Shown: piece by piece, positions 39,624 to 48,138 of the stretch
Layout: the number at the start of each line of letters is the position of its first letter
Position numbering within the stretch: the stretch's first letter is position 1
Assembly (NCBI RefSeq): GCF_003797835.1
Contig: NZ_RKMF01000007.1
Span: 123,545-187,544, forward strand
Direction: 5' to 3'
Length of the DNA stretch: 64,000 bases
DNA from: Kocuria soli
GTDB taxonomy: Bacteria > Actinomycetota > Actinomycetes > Actinomycetales > Micrococcaceae
Made by a program: the position numbers and the translations under genes
The notes under the pieces: model-generated
Told to the model about the DNA's origin: nothing
The model's input: only the letters and a program-made list of their open reading frames with translations
Database searches by the model: none

Positions 39624-39929
39624 ATGGAAACACTAAGTAGGGTTACGGTCGCTCCCCGTCGCTTTGTGGACCTTGCCATCCGCGGGTACCAGCGGTATCT
39701 GTCCCCCCGCAAGGGCTACACCTGCGCCCACCTGGTGGCGCGCGGTGGCCAGTCCTGTTCGGCGGTGATCCGGGGCATCATCGCCGAACGCGGGGTGCTG
39801 CGCGGCGTGGTTCCCACCCTGGCCCAGTTCGCCGCGTGCCATCAGGCCGCCCTGCTCCTCAGCACGCAGCCCTCGCGTGTGCAGGGCGTGTGCTGCTGCG
39901 GCGGTATTCCGATCCCGTTCCGGTTCTAG
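39624..39929 (+). CDS. YidD-like membrane protein insertion efficiency factor homologue
   Basis: The 101-aa protein resembles the YidD/DUF37 fold: RGYQRYLSPRKGYTCAHLVARGGQSCSAVIRGIIAERGVLRG corresponds to the family's YQxxISPxxGxxCRFxPTCSxYxxxAI core in a divergent form. The C-terminus has a Cys cluster (GVCCCGGIPIPF). Classical YidD assists YidC and lies near rpmH/rnpA, which is not the context here, so this may be a divergent paralogue. The cysteines suggest metal binding or disulfides. It is probably transcribed from its own leaderless promoter. Confidence 0.6.
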   Translation: METLSRVTVAPRRFVDLAIRGYQRYLSPRKGYTCAHLVARGGQSCSAVIRGIIAERGVLRGVVPTLAQFAACHQAALLLSTQPSRVQGVCCCGGIPIPFRF

Positions 39930-40026
39930 TCGCCGTCACGGTCACCGGCTCCGGGGCAGGGGGCCCGGTGGGCGTTTCCGGTCACCGGGGGCGGTTCGCC
40001 CGCACGTGATTCGGCGGGGCGTGGAC

Positions 40027-40032
40027 TATTCT
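40027..40032 (+). promoter_or_regulatory. -10 element for the first CPBP gene (leaderless start)
   Basis: TATTCT is followed by 6 nt and ATG 40039. Confidence 0.6.
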
Positions 40033-40038
40033 CAGCCC

Positions 40039-40899
40039 ATGCGCGGACTTCAACGATCGGTGCGTGACCGTCCACTGGCGGCGGTCCTGGCCACCCTGAT
40101 CGTCTCTCTCATCGTTTCCTGGCGGATGGCCGTCCGGGACTGGCCCTGGGAGATCGTCTTCCTGGTCCAGCCCGTGGCCGTTCTGCTGATCTGGTTCCTG
40201 ATCACCAAGCGGGGAGTCCTGGCTCTGGGCTTCCCGGGGTGGGACAAATCGGTGGGCTCCGCACCCGCCGTGCTGCCCAAGCTCATGGGCGCCGACGTCC
40301 GCTCCGGGGCGCAGAAGCTGCGGGCGTTGTGGATCGCACTGTTGTTCTCCGGGGCCATCACGGGGATCACCTCCGCACTGTTTCTGGTCACGGGCGCGAC
40401 CACACCGATGGGCGTGTGGCTGCCACGCGCCGGACTTTTCGCGGCGTTGGGCGCCGTGGTGATCGGTGTGCTGGCCACCGCGCTGCCCGAAGAACTCGTC
40501 TATCGCGGAGTTCTGGTGCGGCTCAGCGAGAGCCGTTGGCATCCCGCGGTGGTGATCGCCGTCAGCAGCCTGTTGTTCTCCGCTGCGCACGCAGCCAATC
40601 TGTACAGCAACGGGGGGTCCGGTCACTGGGTTCTGATGCGTCTGGTGGAGCTTGCGGTTCTGGGCGCGACCCTGACCTGGGCGTCCCTGCGTACGGGCGC
40701 GTTGTGGATTCCGCTGGGTTGGCATGCGGGCGCGAATCTTGCCGGGTACTTCGTGGAACTCGTGTGGGTCCCGCAGACCGTGGCGTTGTGGCCGGTGTTC
40801 CTGACCTCCATCGCCACGGCACTGTTGGTGATCCCGCTGGTCCTGGTCCTGGAAAGGTTGCCGCCCAAGCGAACGCCCATGTGGGCTGTGAGTTCCTGA
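40039..40899 (+). CDS. CPBP-family intramembrane glutamic endopeptidase homologue (1)
   Basis: This 286-aa membrane protein has about eight hydrophobic segments. The CPBP/Rce1-like motifs are present: motif 1 TALPEELVYRGVLV (EExxxR), motif 2 SSLLFSAAHAANL (FxxxH) and motif 3 LGWHAGANLAGYF. These carry the catalytic Glu pair and His residues of glutamic intramembrane proteases. In bacteria the family acts in bacteriocin immunity or peptide processing; no bacteriocin gene is nearby. A longer upstream frame is ignored because the -10 box sits 6 nt before ATG 40039. It is convergent with ptrB, only 9 bp away. Confidence 0.85.
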   Translation: MRGLQRSVRDRPLAAVLATLIVSLIVSWRMAVRDWPWEIVFLVQPVAVLLIWFLITKRGVLALGFPGWDKSVGSAPAVLPKLMGADVRSGAQKLRALWIALLFSGAITGITSALFLVTGATTPMGVWLPRAGLFAALGAVVIGVLATALPEELVYRGVLVRLSESRWHPAVVIAVSSLLFSAAHAANLYSNGGSGHWVLMRLVELAVLGATLTWASLRTGALWIPLGWHAGANLAGYFVELVWVPQTVALWPVFLTSIATALLVIPLVLVLERLPPKRTPMWAVSS

Positions 40900-40908
40900 T
40901 CCGTGCCG

Positions 40909-43152
40909 TCAGACCAACCCCATCCGCTCCAAGGCCCACGTGTCCTCCCACGCCGTGTCCCGCCACTGCTGGTAGCGGCCCGACGCACCACCGTGGCCGC
41001 CGGCCATCTCGATCCGCATGATGACCTGATCGGCGGCATCCGGACGGGCGTGGCGGAGGGCGGCCACCCACTTGGCGGGTTCGACGTACAGCACACGCGT
41101 GTCGTGCAGGGACGTGACCGCGAGGATCGGCGGGTAGGCGACGCCGGGGTCGGTCGAGATGTTCTCGTACGGGGAGTACGCCTTCATGTACGCGTAGACC
41201 TCCCGATCCTCGATCGGATTGCCCCATTCCTCCCATTCCAGCGCGGTCAAGGGGAGTTCCGGCATGAGGATGGAGGTCAGCGGGTCCACGAACGGGACGG
41301 AAGCCACCGCCCCGCGGTAGAGGTGCGGTGCCAGGTTCAACACGGCGCCTACCATGAGCCCTCCCGCGGAACCACCCATGAGGACCAGCCGGTCGGCATC
41401 GACGTCGGCCCGCCGTCCCACGTGCTCCGTCACGGCCACCACGTCCGTGAACGTGTTGTTCTTCCGCAGCTTCTTCCCGTCGTCGTACCACGCACGGCCA
41501 CATTCCCCGCCGCCGCGGGCGTGGGCGATGACCCACACCGCACCGCGGTCGAGCAGGGAGATCCGGGAGTAGGAGAACGCCGGGTCCATGCTGATTTCGT
41601 AGGAGCCGTAGGCGTAGACGACGGCGGGGGCGGGCTCCAGGAGGCCGCGGCGGCGGATCAGGGTCACGGGGATGCGCGTGCCGTCGATGGCGGTGGCCCA
41701 GTCCCGTTCGACCTCGTAATCGGCGGGGTCGTAACCACCCAGCACCGCTTTCTCTTGGCGGAGAACGGGGACGACCTGCGAGGAGTTGTCCGGTGTGCTG
41801 CCGGTCGAACTGCTCGAGAGGATCAGGTCGAAGATCCTGGTCGGGCGCAGGAAGGTCTCCACGGCGAACCTGACCACGGGGGAATCGTGTTCGGCGGCGA
41901 TCAAGTTCACGGAGGCCAGGTCGCCGTCGTCGTTCCACACGCGGGTGACCGGGGCCTGGTCCGGGGTCCCCAGACCGGCCAGGGGGAGGAGCAGCACGGT
42001 CGGCAGGGTGTTCTCCCGCACCGACACGAGCAGGTGGTCCGCGGTCACGGCGAAGCCCTGAAGGCGCAGGCCCTCGCGCGGCGGGATGACGTCCACGGCC
42101 CCGGCCCGGTCCAGCGGCAGCCCCAACCGGTCCAGCTCCAGGAGCGAGAGCCGACCGTCCGCGGCACCGTGGTCATGCGAGACCAGGACGACGTCGCGGC
42201 CGTCCACCCGCACCGGTTCCGCCTGGTAGAGCACGCGCTCACCACGGGGAATCACGACTGTGGGGGCCCTGCCCGGAGCGGCGTCGAGCGGCAGGATCGA
42301 CACCTCGGAGAACTCGGAGCACCCGGCATCCAGGACCAGCCACCGGCGATCCGCCGACAGCCCGGCGCCGAGCCAGAGCCCTGGGTCCTCCTCCTGGGCG
42401 ATCACGGCGTCTGCGTCCGGTGGGGTGGTGGCGCTACCGGCCCCCACGTCGTGGCGGCGTACCCGCCAGGGGCGCCACGAGTCGTCCACCTCGGTGTAGT
42501 AAACCGCGCGGCCGTCGGTGGAAAGGAACGCGCCGTAGGAGGTACCGGGGATCTCGTCCGGGAGGACCTCTCCCGTGGTGAGGTCCTTGATCCGCACGGT
42601 GAAGCGCTCATCACCCGTGGTGTCCGCGGCCCACAGCATCCACCGGCCGTCCAGGGAGACGTCCCACGCGCCCAGGGACCAGAAATCGTGTGCGGCGGCT
42701 TCCGCATTGCCGTCCAGCAGGACCTCTTCGCCGGGGAGGGCAACGCCGGGTTCGACGACGGGTGGGGTCCAGGCGTCCTCGGAGTCCAGCGGGGCCGTGG
42801 CAGGCACCCGGCATCGGATCCCGTGCTCTCCGCCTTCGACCGTGCGCCCGAAGTACCACCAGTCGCCACGACGCCACGGAACGGACAGGTCGGTCTCCTG
42901 CACGCGACCCTTGATCTCCTGGAAGATCTGCTCCCGAGTGCTGGCCAGGTGTGCGGTGCTGGATTCCGCGAAGGCCGTTTCCGCCTCCAGGTGGCTGATG
43001 ACCTCCGGGGATTCCTTGTCCCGCAGCCATTCGTAGGGGTCCCGGAAGCGGTCACCGTGGAACTCACGGACGCTGTCGCGTCGTTCGGCGACCGGGGCGT
43101 GAACGGGAGCGGGAACTGAAACGGTGCTGTGATCGGCTGCGGCATCGGTCAT
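40909..43152 (-). CDS. ptrB: Oligopeptidase B (S9 family prolyl-oligopeptidase-like)
   Basis: The 747-aa cytoplasmic serine peptidase cleaves small peptides after Arg/Lys. The N-terminus FHGDRFRDPYEWLRDKESPEVISHLEAE starts the family. A seven-bladed propeller region follows. The catalytic alpha/beta-hydrolase domain has VYAYGSYEISMDPAFSYSRISLLDRGAVW, the nucleophile in LMGGSAGGLMVGAV, and the final His in EMAGGHGGASGRYQQWRD. Start 43152 begins the conserved N-terminus and has TAGGTT 7 nt upstream; the longer frame overlaps the divergent gene. Confidence 0.93.
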   Translation of the reverse strand: MTDAAADHSTVSVPAPVHAPVAERRDSVREFHGDRFRDPYEWLRDKESPEVISHLEAETAFAESSTAHLASTREQIFQEIKGRVQETDLSVPWRRGDWWYFGRTVEGGEHGIRCRVPATAPLDSEDAWTPPVVEPGVALPGEEVLLDGNAEAAAHDFWSLGAWDVSLDGRWMLWAADTTGDERFTVRIKDLTTGEVLPDEIPGTSYGAFLSTDGRAVYYTEVDDSWRPWRVRRHDVGAGSATTPPDADAVIAQEEDPGLWLGAGLSADRRWLVLDAGCSEFSEVSILPLDAAPGRAPTVVIPRGERVLYQAEPVRVDGRDVVLVSHDHGAADGRLSLLELDRLGLPLDRAGAVDVIPPREGLRLQGFAVTADHLLVSVRENTLPTVLLLPLAGLGTPDQAPVTRVWNDDGDLASVNLIAAEHDSPVVRFAVETFLRPTRIFDLILSSSSTGSTPDNSSQVVPVLRQEKAVLGGYDPADYEVERDWATAIDGTRIPVTLIRRRGLLEPAPAVVYAYGSYEISMDPAFSYSRISLLDRGAVWVIAHARGGGECGRAWYDDGKKLRKNNTFTDVVAVTEHVGRRADVDADRLVLMGGSAGGLMVGAVLNLAPHLYRGAVASVPFVDPLTSILMPELPLTALEWEEWGNPIEDREVYAYMKAYSPYENISTDPGVAYPPILAVTSLHDTRVLYVEPAKWVAALRHARPDAADQVIMRIEMAGGHGGASGRYQQWRDTAWEDTWALERMGLV

Positions 43153-43159
43153 GGCGTTC

Positions 43160-43165
43160 AACCTA
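43160..43165 (-). promoter_or_regulatory. -10 element for ptrB (leaderless start)
   Basis: Minus-strand TAGGTT is followed by 7 nt and the ATG at 43152. Confidence 0.55.
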
Positions 43166-43210
43166 TCGCGGCCGGACTGGTGAGCGGGCCGGGGCGTCGT
43201 CGTCGGACGG

Positions 43211-43216
43211 CACAAT
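43211..43216 (+). promoter_or_regulatory. -10 element for the second CPBP gene (leaderless start)
   Basis: CACAAT is followed by GGGGCC and ATG 43223, the same arrangement as at ligA and dgt. Confidence 0.6.
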
Positions 43217-43222
43217 GGGGCC

Positions 43223-44029
43223 ATGACGGAAGCGGAACGCCGGGACGAGCACTGGCAAGGGCACGAGGACAGGCGTCCGGAGGAATTCGGAGGCCGACGG
43301 GCCGATCTGTGGGTGCAGATCCTGCTGGTGCTCGGGGTCTCTCTCGGCGCGAGCGCTCTGTGGGCGATCCTGAAGATCGCCGAGGTCATGACCACTTCGT
43401 CGATCGCGCAGTCCCACGCGACCATGAATCAGCCCATGAGCGATGTCCCGGTTTTCGACGTGCTGCGTCAGGTGCTGACGATCGTCCTCGCCCTGGTGCC
43501 GGTGCTGCTGGCGCTCTACCTCCTGGCAGGTTCCGCCGGGCAGCTGAGAACCGTGTGCCGCCAGATCGGGTTGGACCTCAGGGCACCGTGGCAGGACCTC
43601 GCGCTCGGAACGCTGTTGTTCGTGGTCATGGGTCTGGGCACGCTGGGCATGTATCAGGCCGGGCGGGCTCTGGGGCTTACCGCGGAGCTGACCACCAACG
43701 GTGGCGGGACCGAGTGGTGGAGTGTGCTCTTGCTGATCGGACAGGCTGCGCGCCACTCACTGGTTGAAGAGGTCATCGTGGTCGCGTTCCTGGCCGACCG
43801 GCTCCTGCGCGTGGGGTGGGCGTGGCCCGCCGTGCTGATCGGGTCGGCGCTGCTGCGCGGCAGCTACCACCTGTACCAGGGGTTCGGGCCGACGCTGGGC
43901 AACGTGGTCATGGGGCTTGTGTTCCTGTGGATCTACCGGCGCACGGGGCGGGTCATGCCCCTGGTCGTCGCGCACTTTCTGCTCGACGCCGTCGGGTTCC
44001 TGGCGGGGGCCTACCTTTTCGGATCCTGA
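43223..44029 (+). CDS. CPBP-family intramembrane glutamic endopeptidase homologue (2)
   Basis: The 268-aa membrane protein has a hydrophilic N-terminus (1-28) and about seven hydrophobic segments. CPBP motifs are ARHSLVEEVIVVAFLADRLLR (EExxxR-like, with the Arg displaced), ALLRGSYHLYQGFGPTLGN (motif 2 His) and VVAHFLLDAVGFLAG (motif 3 His and Asp). It is a different subgroup from the homologue at 40039. No function can be assigned. It is followed by the metY riboswitch. Confidence 0.82.
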   Translation: MTEAERRDEHWQGHEDRRPEEFGGRRADLWVQILLVLGVSLGASALWAILKIAEVMTTSSIAQSHATMNQPMSDVPVFDVLRQVLTIVLALVPVLLALYLLAGSAGQLRTVCRQIGLDLRAPWQDLALGTLLFVVMGLGTLGMYQAGRALGLTAELTTNGGGTEWWSVLLLIGQAARHSLVEEVIVVAFLADRLLRVGWAWPAVLIGSALLRGSYHLYQGFGPTLGNVVMGLVFLWIYRRTGRVMPLVVAHFLLDAVGFLAGAYLFGS

Positions 44030-44069
44030 GCCCCGGTTGCCCAGCCCTGCTCCGTCGTCGGTTCCCGGC

Positions 44070-44099
44070 TTGCAGTTCCGACGGTGTGCCCGTGACAAT
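44070..44099 (+). promoter_or_regulatory. Promoter of the metY-metX operon
   Basis: TTGCAG (44070-44075), an 18-nt spacer and GACAAT (44094-44099) place transcription start just before the riboswitch. Confidence 0.6.
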
Positions 44100-44104
44100 G
44101 GGAG

Positions 44105-44218
44105 CGGTCACGAGAGCCAGCGTCAAGCCCCAGCTTGCTGGCCGGCAACCCTCCAACCGCGGTGGGGTGCCCTGGGTGAGGACCGGGCCGGACGCGACCG
44201 CGTCACGGCAAGCGCGGG
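44105..44218 (+). ncRNA. SAM-IV riboswitch
   Basis: The sequence GGTCACGAGAGCCAGCG, then AAGCCCCAGCTTGCTGGC, CGGCAACCCTCCAACCGC and GGTGGGGTGCCCTGGGTGA matches the actinobacterial SAM-IV consensus, including the SAM-core stems and the pseudoknotted GGTGGGGTGCC element. It ends near CACGGCAAGCGCGG. SAM binding should repress metY-metX downstream. SAM-I is the nearest alternative, but the CTTGCTGGCCGGCAACCCTCCAACCGCGG stretch (44133-44161) is the SAM-IV form. Confidence 0.88.
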
Positions 44219-44286
44219 TCGCGGACCCGGACCCGGTGCGGGACTGCGCCGGCTCCGGCTGGGACCCCTGAGACCAGGAGCCACCG

Positions 44287-45663
44287 TTGAGCAACACCCC
44301 CACCCCCGCACAGCCCGCCGGCTGGAACTTCGAGACCCGCCAGATCCACGCGGGCCAGGAACCCGACCCAGTCACCGGTGCACGGGCGCTGCCGATTCAG
44401 CAGACCACGTCCTTCGTCTTCCCGGACGCGGCGACGGCGGCAGGTCGGTTCGCGCTCGAGCAGCTGGGCCCCATCTACACCCGGCTCAACAACCCGACCA
44501 CCGAAGTGGTCGAGAATCGGATCGCCTCCCTGGAGGGCGGCGTGGCCGCCGTCATGGTGGCCTCCGGTCAGGCCGCGACCACGTACGCCATCCTGAACAT
44601 CGCCGGTTCGGGCGACCACGTGGTGGCCAGCGCCTCCCTCTACGGCGGCACCTTCAACCTCTTCAAGTACTCGCTGGCCAAGTTGGGCATCGAGGTCACC
44701 TTCGTGACGGATCCCGACGACGTCGACGCCTGGCGGGGCGCCGTCCGTCCCAACACCAAGGCCTTCTACGCCGAGTCGATCCCCAACCCGCGCAATGACG
44801 TCTTGGACATCGAAGCCGTCTCACGGATCGCCCACGAGTCCGAAGTCCCGCTCATCGTGGACAACACCGTCGCCACGCCGTACCTGGTGCGGCCCTTCGA
44901 GTGGGGGGCCGACGTCGTCGTGCATTCGGCCACCAAGTTCCTGGGCGGACACGGGACCTCGATCGGGGGGTTCGTGGTCGACTCCGGAAACTTTGACTAC
45001 ACGCGTTATCCGGAGCGGTTCCCGGAGTTCGTGAATCCCGATCCGTCGTACAACAACATCGTTTTCGGAGAGGTGTTCGGGACGAACGGACCCTTCGGCG
45101 CCAACCTCTCCTACGCGCTCAAGGTGCGCACCCAGCTGCTGCGGGACCTGGGCGCCTCGATCTCCCCGTTCAACGCGTTCATGATCGAACAGGGCATCGA
45201 GACGCTGTCCCTGCGCATGGAGCGACACGTGGCCAACGCGCAGAAGGTCGCCCAGTGGCTCGAGGGCCACGACGGCGTCCGTTCCGTGTCCTACGCGGGC
45301 CTGGAATCCTCGCCCTGGCACGAACGGGCCACCCGCTATTCACCGAACGGGGCCGGCTCTGTGCTCGGTTTCGTCCTGGACGGCGGGGCCGCCGCGGGAC
45401 AGGCCTTCGTGGACGCGCTGGGGCTGCACTCGAACGTGGCCAACATCGGTGACGTGCGCTCGCTGGTGATCCACCCGGCCTCCACCACGCACTCGCAGCT
45501 GACCGCGGACGAGCAGCGGGACGCGGGCGTGGATCCCGGATTCGTGCGGCTGTCCGTGGGGCTCGAGCACATCGACGACATCCTGGCGGATCTGGAACTG
45601 GGCTTCGCGGCTGTAGCGGGGTCCGGCTCCGGAACCGAGCCCTCGGAGAACGGAGCGTCCTGA
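44287..45663 (+). CDS. metY: O-acetylhomoserine sulfhydrylase
   Basis: The 458-aa PLP enzyme makes homocysteine from O-acetylhomoserine and sulfide. It has the Cys/Met-metabolism fold: [49 protein letters not shown], substrate loop [16 protein letters not shown], and PLP Lys in [15 protein letters not shown]. The ~450-residue length and the insertion [16 protein letters not shown] fit MetY rather than MetB. The start codon is TTG 44287, preceded by AGGAG. It is the first gene after the SAM-IV riboswitch and immediately precedes metX. Confidence 0.93.
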   Translation: MSNTPTPAQPAGWNFETRQIHAGQEPDPVTGARALPIQQTTSFVFPDAATAAGRFALEQLGPIYTRLNNPTTEVVENRIASLEGGVAAVMVASGQAATTYAILNIAGSGDHVVASASLYGGTFNLFKYSLAKLGIEVTFVTDPDDVDAWRGAVRPNTKAFYAESIPNPRNDVLDIEAVSRIAHESEVPLIVDNTVATPYLVRPFEWGADVVVHSATKFLGGHGTSIGGFVVDSGNFDYTRYPERFPEFVNPDPSYNNIVFGEVFGTNGPFGANLSYALKVRTQLLRDLGASISPFNAFMIEQGIETLSLRMERHVANAQKVAQWLEGHDGVRSVSYAGLESSPWHERATRYSPNGAGSVLGFVLDGGAAAGQAFVDALGLHSNVANIGDVRSLVIHPASTTHSQLTADEQRDAGVDPGFVRLSVGLEHIDDILADLELGFAAVAGSGSGTEPSENGAS

Positions 45664-45664
45664 G

Positions 45665-46885
45665 ATGACCCTGGTCGGGGGCGGGCGCACGGGGGCCCCG
45701 GACTTCGTCCGTGAGGACGGTGTGCTCGCGTACGTGGACGTGGGCGACCTCCCGCTGGAATCCGGGGTGGTCCTGCCCGGCGTGCGGCTGGCCTACGAGA
45801 CCTGGGGTGAACTCGACGCGGACGGTTCGAACGCTGTCCTGGTCGAGCACGCCCTCACCGGCGACGCCCACCTGGCTCCCGGGCGTGCCCGCGAGCACGC
45901 CCCCGAGGTGGAACGCACCCGCGCGGAAGCCCCGGGGTGGTGCGAGGGTCTGGTCGGCCCCGGACGGGTGATCGACACCGACCGGTACTTCGTGGTCTCG
46001 ATCAACATGCTCGGCGGGTGCTACGGCTCCACGGGTCCGGCCACGCCGGCGCCGTCGTCGGTGGACCCGACCGGTGCGCCCTGGGGCTCGCGGTTCCCGT
46101 TCGTGACCATCCGCGACGGGGTGCGGGCGGAGGCCGCGGTGGCCGACGCCCTGGGCATCCGGCAGTGGCGGCTGGTGATCGGCGGGTCCATGGGCGGGGC
46201 GCGCGCCCTTGAGTGGGCGGTGACCTTCCCCGACCGGGTGCGGTCCTGCGGCGTGGTGGCGGCCTGCGCGGCGTCCAGTGCCGAGCAGATCGCGTGGGGG
46301 CAGGCGCAGAACCTGGCCCTGCGGCAGGACCCGGCGTTCCGCGGTGGTGACTACTACGACGGCGAGTTCCCCACGGTGGGCCTGGGCCTGGCGCGACGGA
46401 TCGCGCACATCACCTACCGGTCCGCGGCCGAACTGCAGACCCGGTTCAGCCGTGACCCGCAGCCCGGTGAGAGCGTGCTGGGTTCGACGGCGGGGGACCG
46501 GGGACGCTACAAGGTCGAGAGCTATCTGGACCACCAGGCCTCCAAACTGGCCGATCGGTTCGACGCCAACTCGTACCTGACGTTGAACGAGGCGTTGATG
46601 AGCCACGACGTGGCCCGTGGGCGCGGGACGTTGCGGGAGGCGCTGGCACGTACCCGGTGCGACTGGCTGGTGGCCGCCGTCGATTCCGATCGGCTCTACT
46701 TCCCGCCCGAATCCGACGCGCTGTGCGAGGCACTGCCCGTGCCCGTGACCCGGCAGACCATCCACTCCGCCGCGGGCCACGACGGCTTCCTGATCGAAGA
46801 CGCGCAACTGGGCGAGCTGGTCGCCCGCACGGTCCTGTCGTCCACCCCCGCCGAACCCTCCCGAAACTCGCCCATCACCCCCTGA
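45665..46885 (+). CDS. metX: Homoserine O-acetyltransferase
   Basis: The 406-aa alpha/beta-hydrolase-fold enzyme activates homoserine with acetyl-CoA for MetY. It has the nucleophile Ser in VIGGSMGGARALEW, INMLGGCYGSTGP in the substrate site, VAAVDSDRLYFPPE with the catalytic Asp, and His in SAAGHDGFLIED. The ATG lies one base after the metY stop. The C-terminal tail TPAEPSRNSPITP and the stop codon lie within the palindrome at 46842-46918, an extension not expected for MetX. The same tail ends the nuclease gene at 48078. Confidence 0.93.
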   Translation: MTLVGGGRTGAPDFVREDGVLAYVDVGDLPLESGVVLPGVRLAYETWGELDADGSNAVLVEHALTGDAHLAPGRAREHAPEVERTRAEAPGWCEGLVGPGRVIDTDRYFVVSINMLGGCYGSTGPATPAPSSVDPTGAPWGSRFPFVTIRDGVRAEAAVADALGIRQWRLVIGGSMGGARALEWAVTFPDRVRSCGVVAACAASSAEQIAWGQAQNLALRQDPAFRGGDYYDGEFPTVGLGLARRIAHITYRSAAELQTRFSRDPQPGESVLGSTAGDRGRYKVESYLDHQASKLADRFDANSYLTLNEALMSHDVARGRGTLREALARTRCDWLVAAVDSDRLYFPPESDALCEALPVPVTRQTIHSAAGHDGFLIEDAQLGELVARTVLSSTPAEPSRNSPITP

Positions 46886-46918
46886 TCCGCGAGTTTTGCG
46901 AGGGTTCGGCGGGGGTGG
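46842..46918. repeat. Palindrome spanning the metX 3' end (left bracket of the second DUF559 gene)
   Basis: 29-bp arms (46842-46870 and 46890-46918) pair with two mismatches. The arm contains GCCGAACCCTCCCGAAAC, and the central CATCACCCCCTGA holds the metX stop. The core recurs at 48043-48103. Confidence 0.95.
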
Positions 46919-47031
46919 AGGGGCACGGTCCGGCTCCACAGACGACGGCGGACCGGCGCACACAGGCGCGACGTCCCCAGGTGGGTGCTTGAAGGCTACG
47001 GGGTGTGCCTCTCCCGGGGTGTGCTGGGTGC

Positions 47032-48078
47032 ATGCCCACACCGCGTCACCGACCGCCGGACAGTCTGATGGACCGATGGTTCACGGTCCGGGAAGCCACC
47101 GAAGCCGGACTGACCCGCAGCCAACTGTGGGGGTCTGCCTACACGTCGATCACGCGCGGGGTGTGGGCCGTGAGCGCTTCAGACGTACCTGAACGATCCG
47201 GGATGGTCGGCCCCGGGACACCCGAGGGCCTGGCTGCTCGTCTTCCCGCGCTGCAGGAGGTTTGCCCGGACAGTGCGGCGAGCCACGTCACGGCGGCAGT
47301 TCTGCTGGGCTTCCGCCTCTCCCAGCGCGTGGTGGAGTCCCCGGCGGTACACCTCACCTGCGTGGGTCATGGGAACCCGCCGCGCGGGCCTGCTGTCCAG
47401 GGGCACGAATGTCTCCCGGCCCTCGAAGACGTCTGGGAGGTCGACGGCATGCGGGTGACCTCGCCGATCCGCACCTTGATAGACCTGGCCGGCGCGTACA
47501 CGCGGCGGAAGTGGCCCGTGTTCTCGGACTCGGACCTGGTGGGCATCGTGGACGGTGTGATCAACGAACACGAGACCGGGATCAATGCGGGGCGCCCCGC
47601 ACTGCGGACCCGGTCCGGGCTGGCACAGGACCTCGGCGGGTTCCACGGATGTCGCGGTGTAGCGAGGCTGAGATCCGCGCTGGACCGCGCCGCCGTCGGG
47701 GTGGATTCGGTCTTGGAGACCAAGGTGCGCCTGTTGCTGGAGGACCACGGGCTCACGGGGTGGACGACCGACCTCCAGCTGCAGGCCCCGGGCCACCGTG
47801 CCGTGTGGCCTGATCTGGCAGACGTGGAGCACCGTATCGCCATCCAGGTTGAGGGTGCCCACCATGACGGGCACGATCAGCGACTCCGCGATATCGAACG
47901 GCAGCGCGCCACGGAGGCCCTGGGCTGGACCGAGATCCGTGTGATGGCTGCCGACCTGAACCCTGATCCCCTCGGCCAGGGTGGCACCGTGCCCCGCGTG
48001 GTCCGTATGGTCCGCGCAGCCCGGAAACGCTCCCTCCCACCAGCCGAACCCTCCCGAAACTCGTTCATCACGCCCTGA
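47032..48078 (+). CDS. AbiEi-like N-domain / DUF559 (Vsr-like) endonuclease-fold protein, copy 2
   Basis: About 348 aa and paralogous to the protein at 1160-2152. The N-domain has WFTVREATEAGLTRSQLWG, the middle region ITSPIRTLIDLAGAY-like TSPIRTLIDLAGA, and the C-terminal nuclease-like domain AVWPDLADVEHRIAIQVEGAHHDGHDQ followed by RDIERQRATEALGW. The putative metal-binding Asp, Glu and His residues are kept in both copies. The tail PPAEPSRNSFITP and stop are encoded inside the palindrome at 48043-48103, as for metX. Start ATG 47032 is uncertain; ATG 47065 is possible because the conserved region begins there. Function is unknown and nuclease activity is inferred. Confidence 0.72.
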   Translation: MPTPRHRPPDSLMDRWFTVREATEAGLTRSQLWGSAYTSITRGVWAVSASDVPERSGMVGPGTPEGLAARLPALQEVCPDSAASHVTAAVLLGFRLSQRVVESPAVHLTCVGHGNPPRGPAVQGHECLPALEDVWEVDGMRVTSPIRTLIDLAGAYTRRKWPVFSDSDLVGIVDGVINEHETGINAGRPALRTRSGLAQDLGGFHGCRGVARLRSALDRAAVGVDSVLETKVRLLLEDHGLTGWTTDLQLQAPGHRAVWPDLADVEHRIAIQVEGAHHDGHDQRLRDIERQRATEALGWTEIRVMAADLNPDPLGQGGTVPRVVRMVRAARKRSLPPAEPSRNSFITP

Positions 48079-48103
48079 TCTGCGAGTTTCGGGAGGGTTC
48101 GGC
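48043..48103. repeat. Palindrome spanning the 3' end of the second DUF559 gene (right bracket)
   Basis: Perfect 21-bp arms (48043-48063 and 48083-48103) begin GCCGAACCCTCCCGAAAC. The centre TTCATCACGCCCTGA contains the stop codon. The unit matches 46842-46918 in arms and most of its centre. Confidence 0.95.
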
Positions 48104-48138
48104 GGAAGGGGGTGGGGCGGAATGGGAGGATGGGGCCC

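Noticed and set aside
39930..40038. Strong inverted repeats around GGTCACCGG after yidD
   Set aside because: Arms are short and imperfect and could form by chance in GC-rich sequence.
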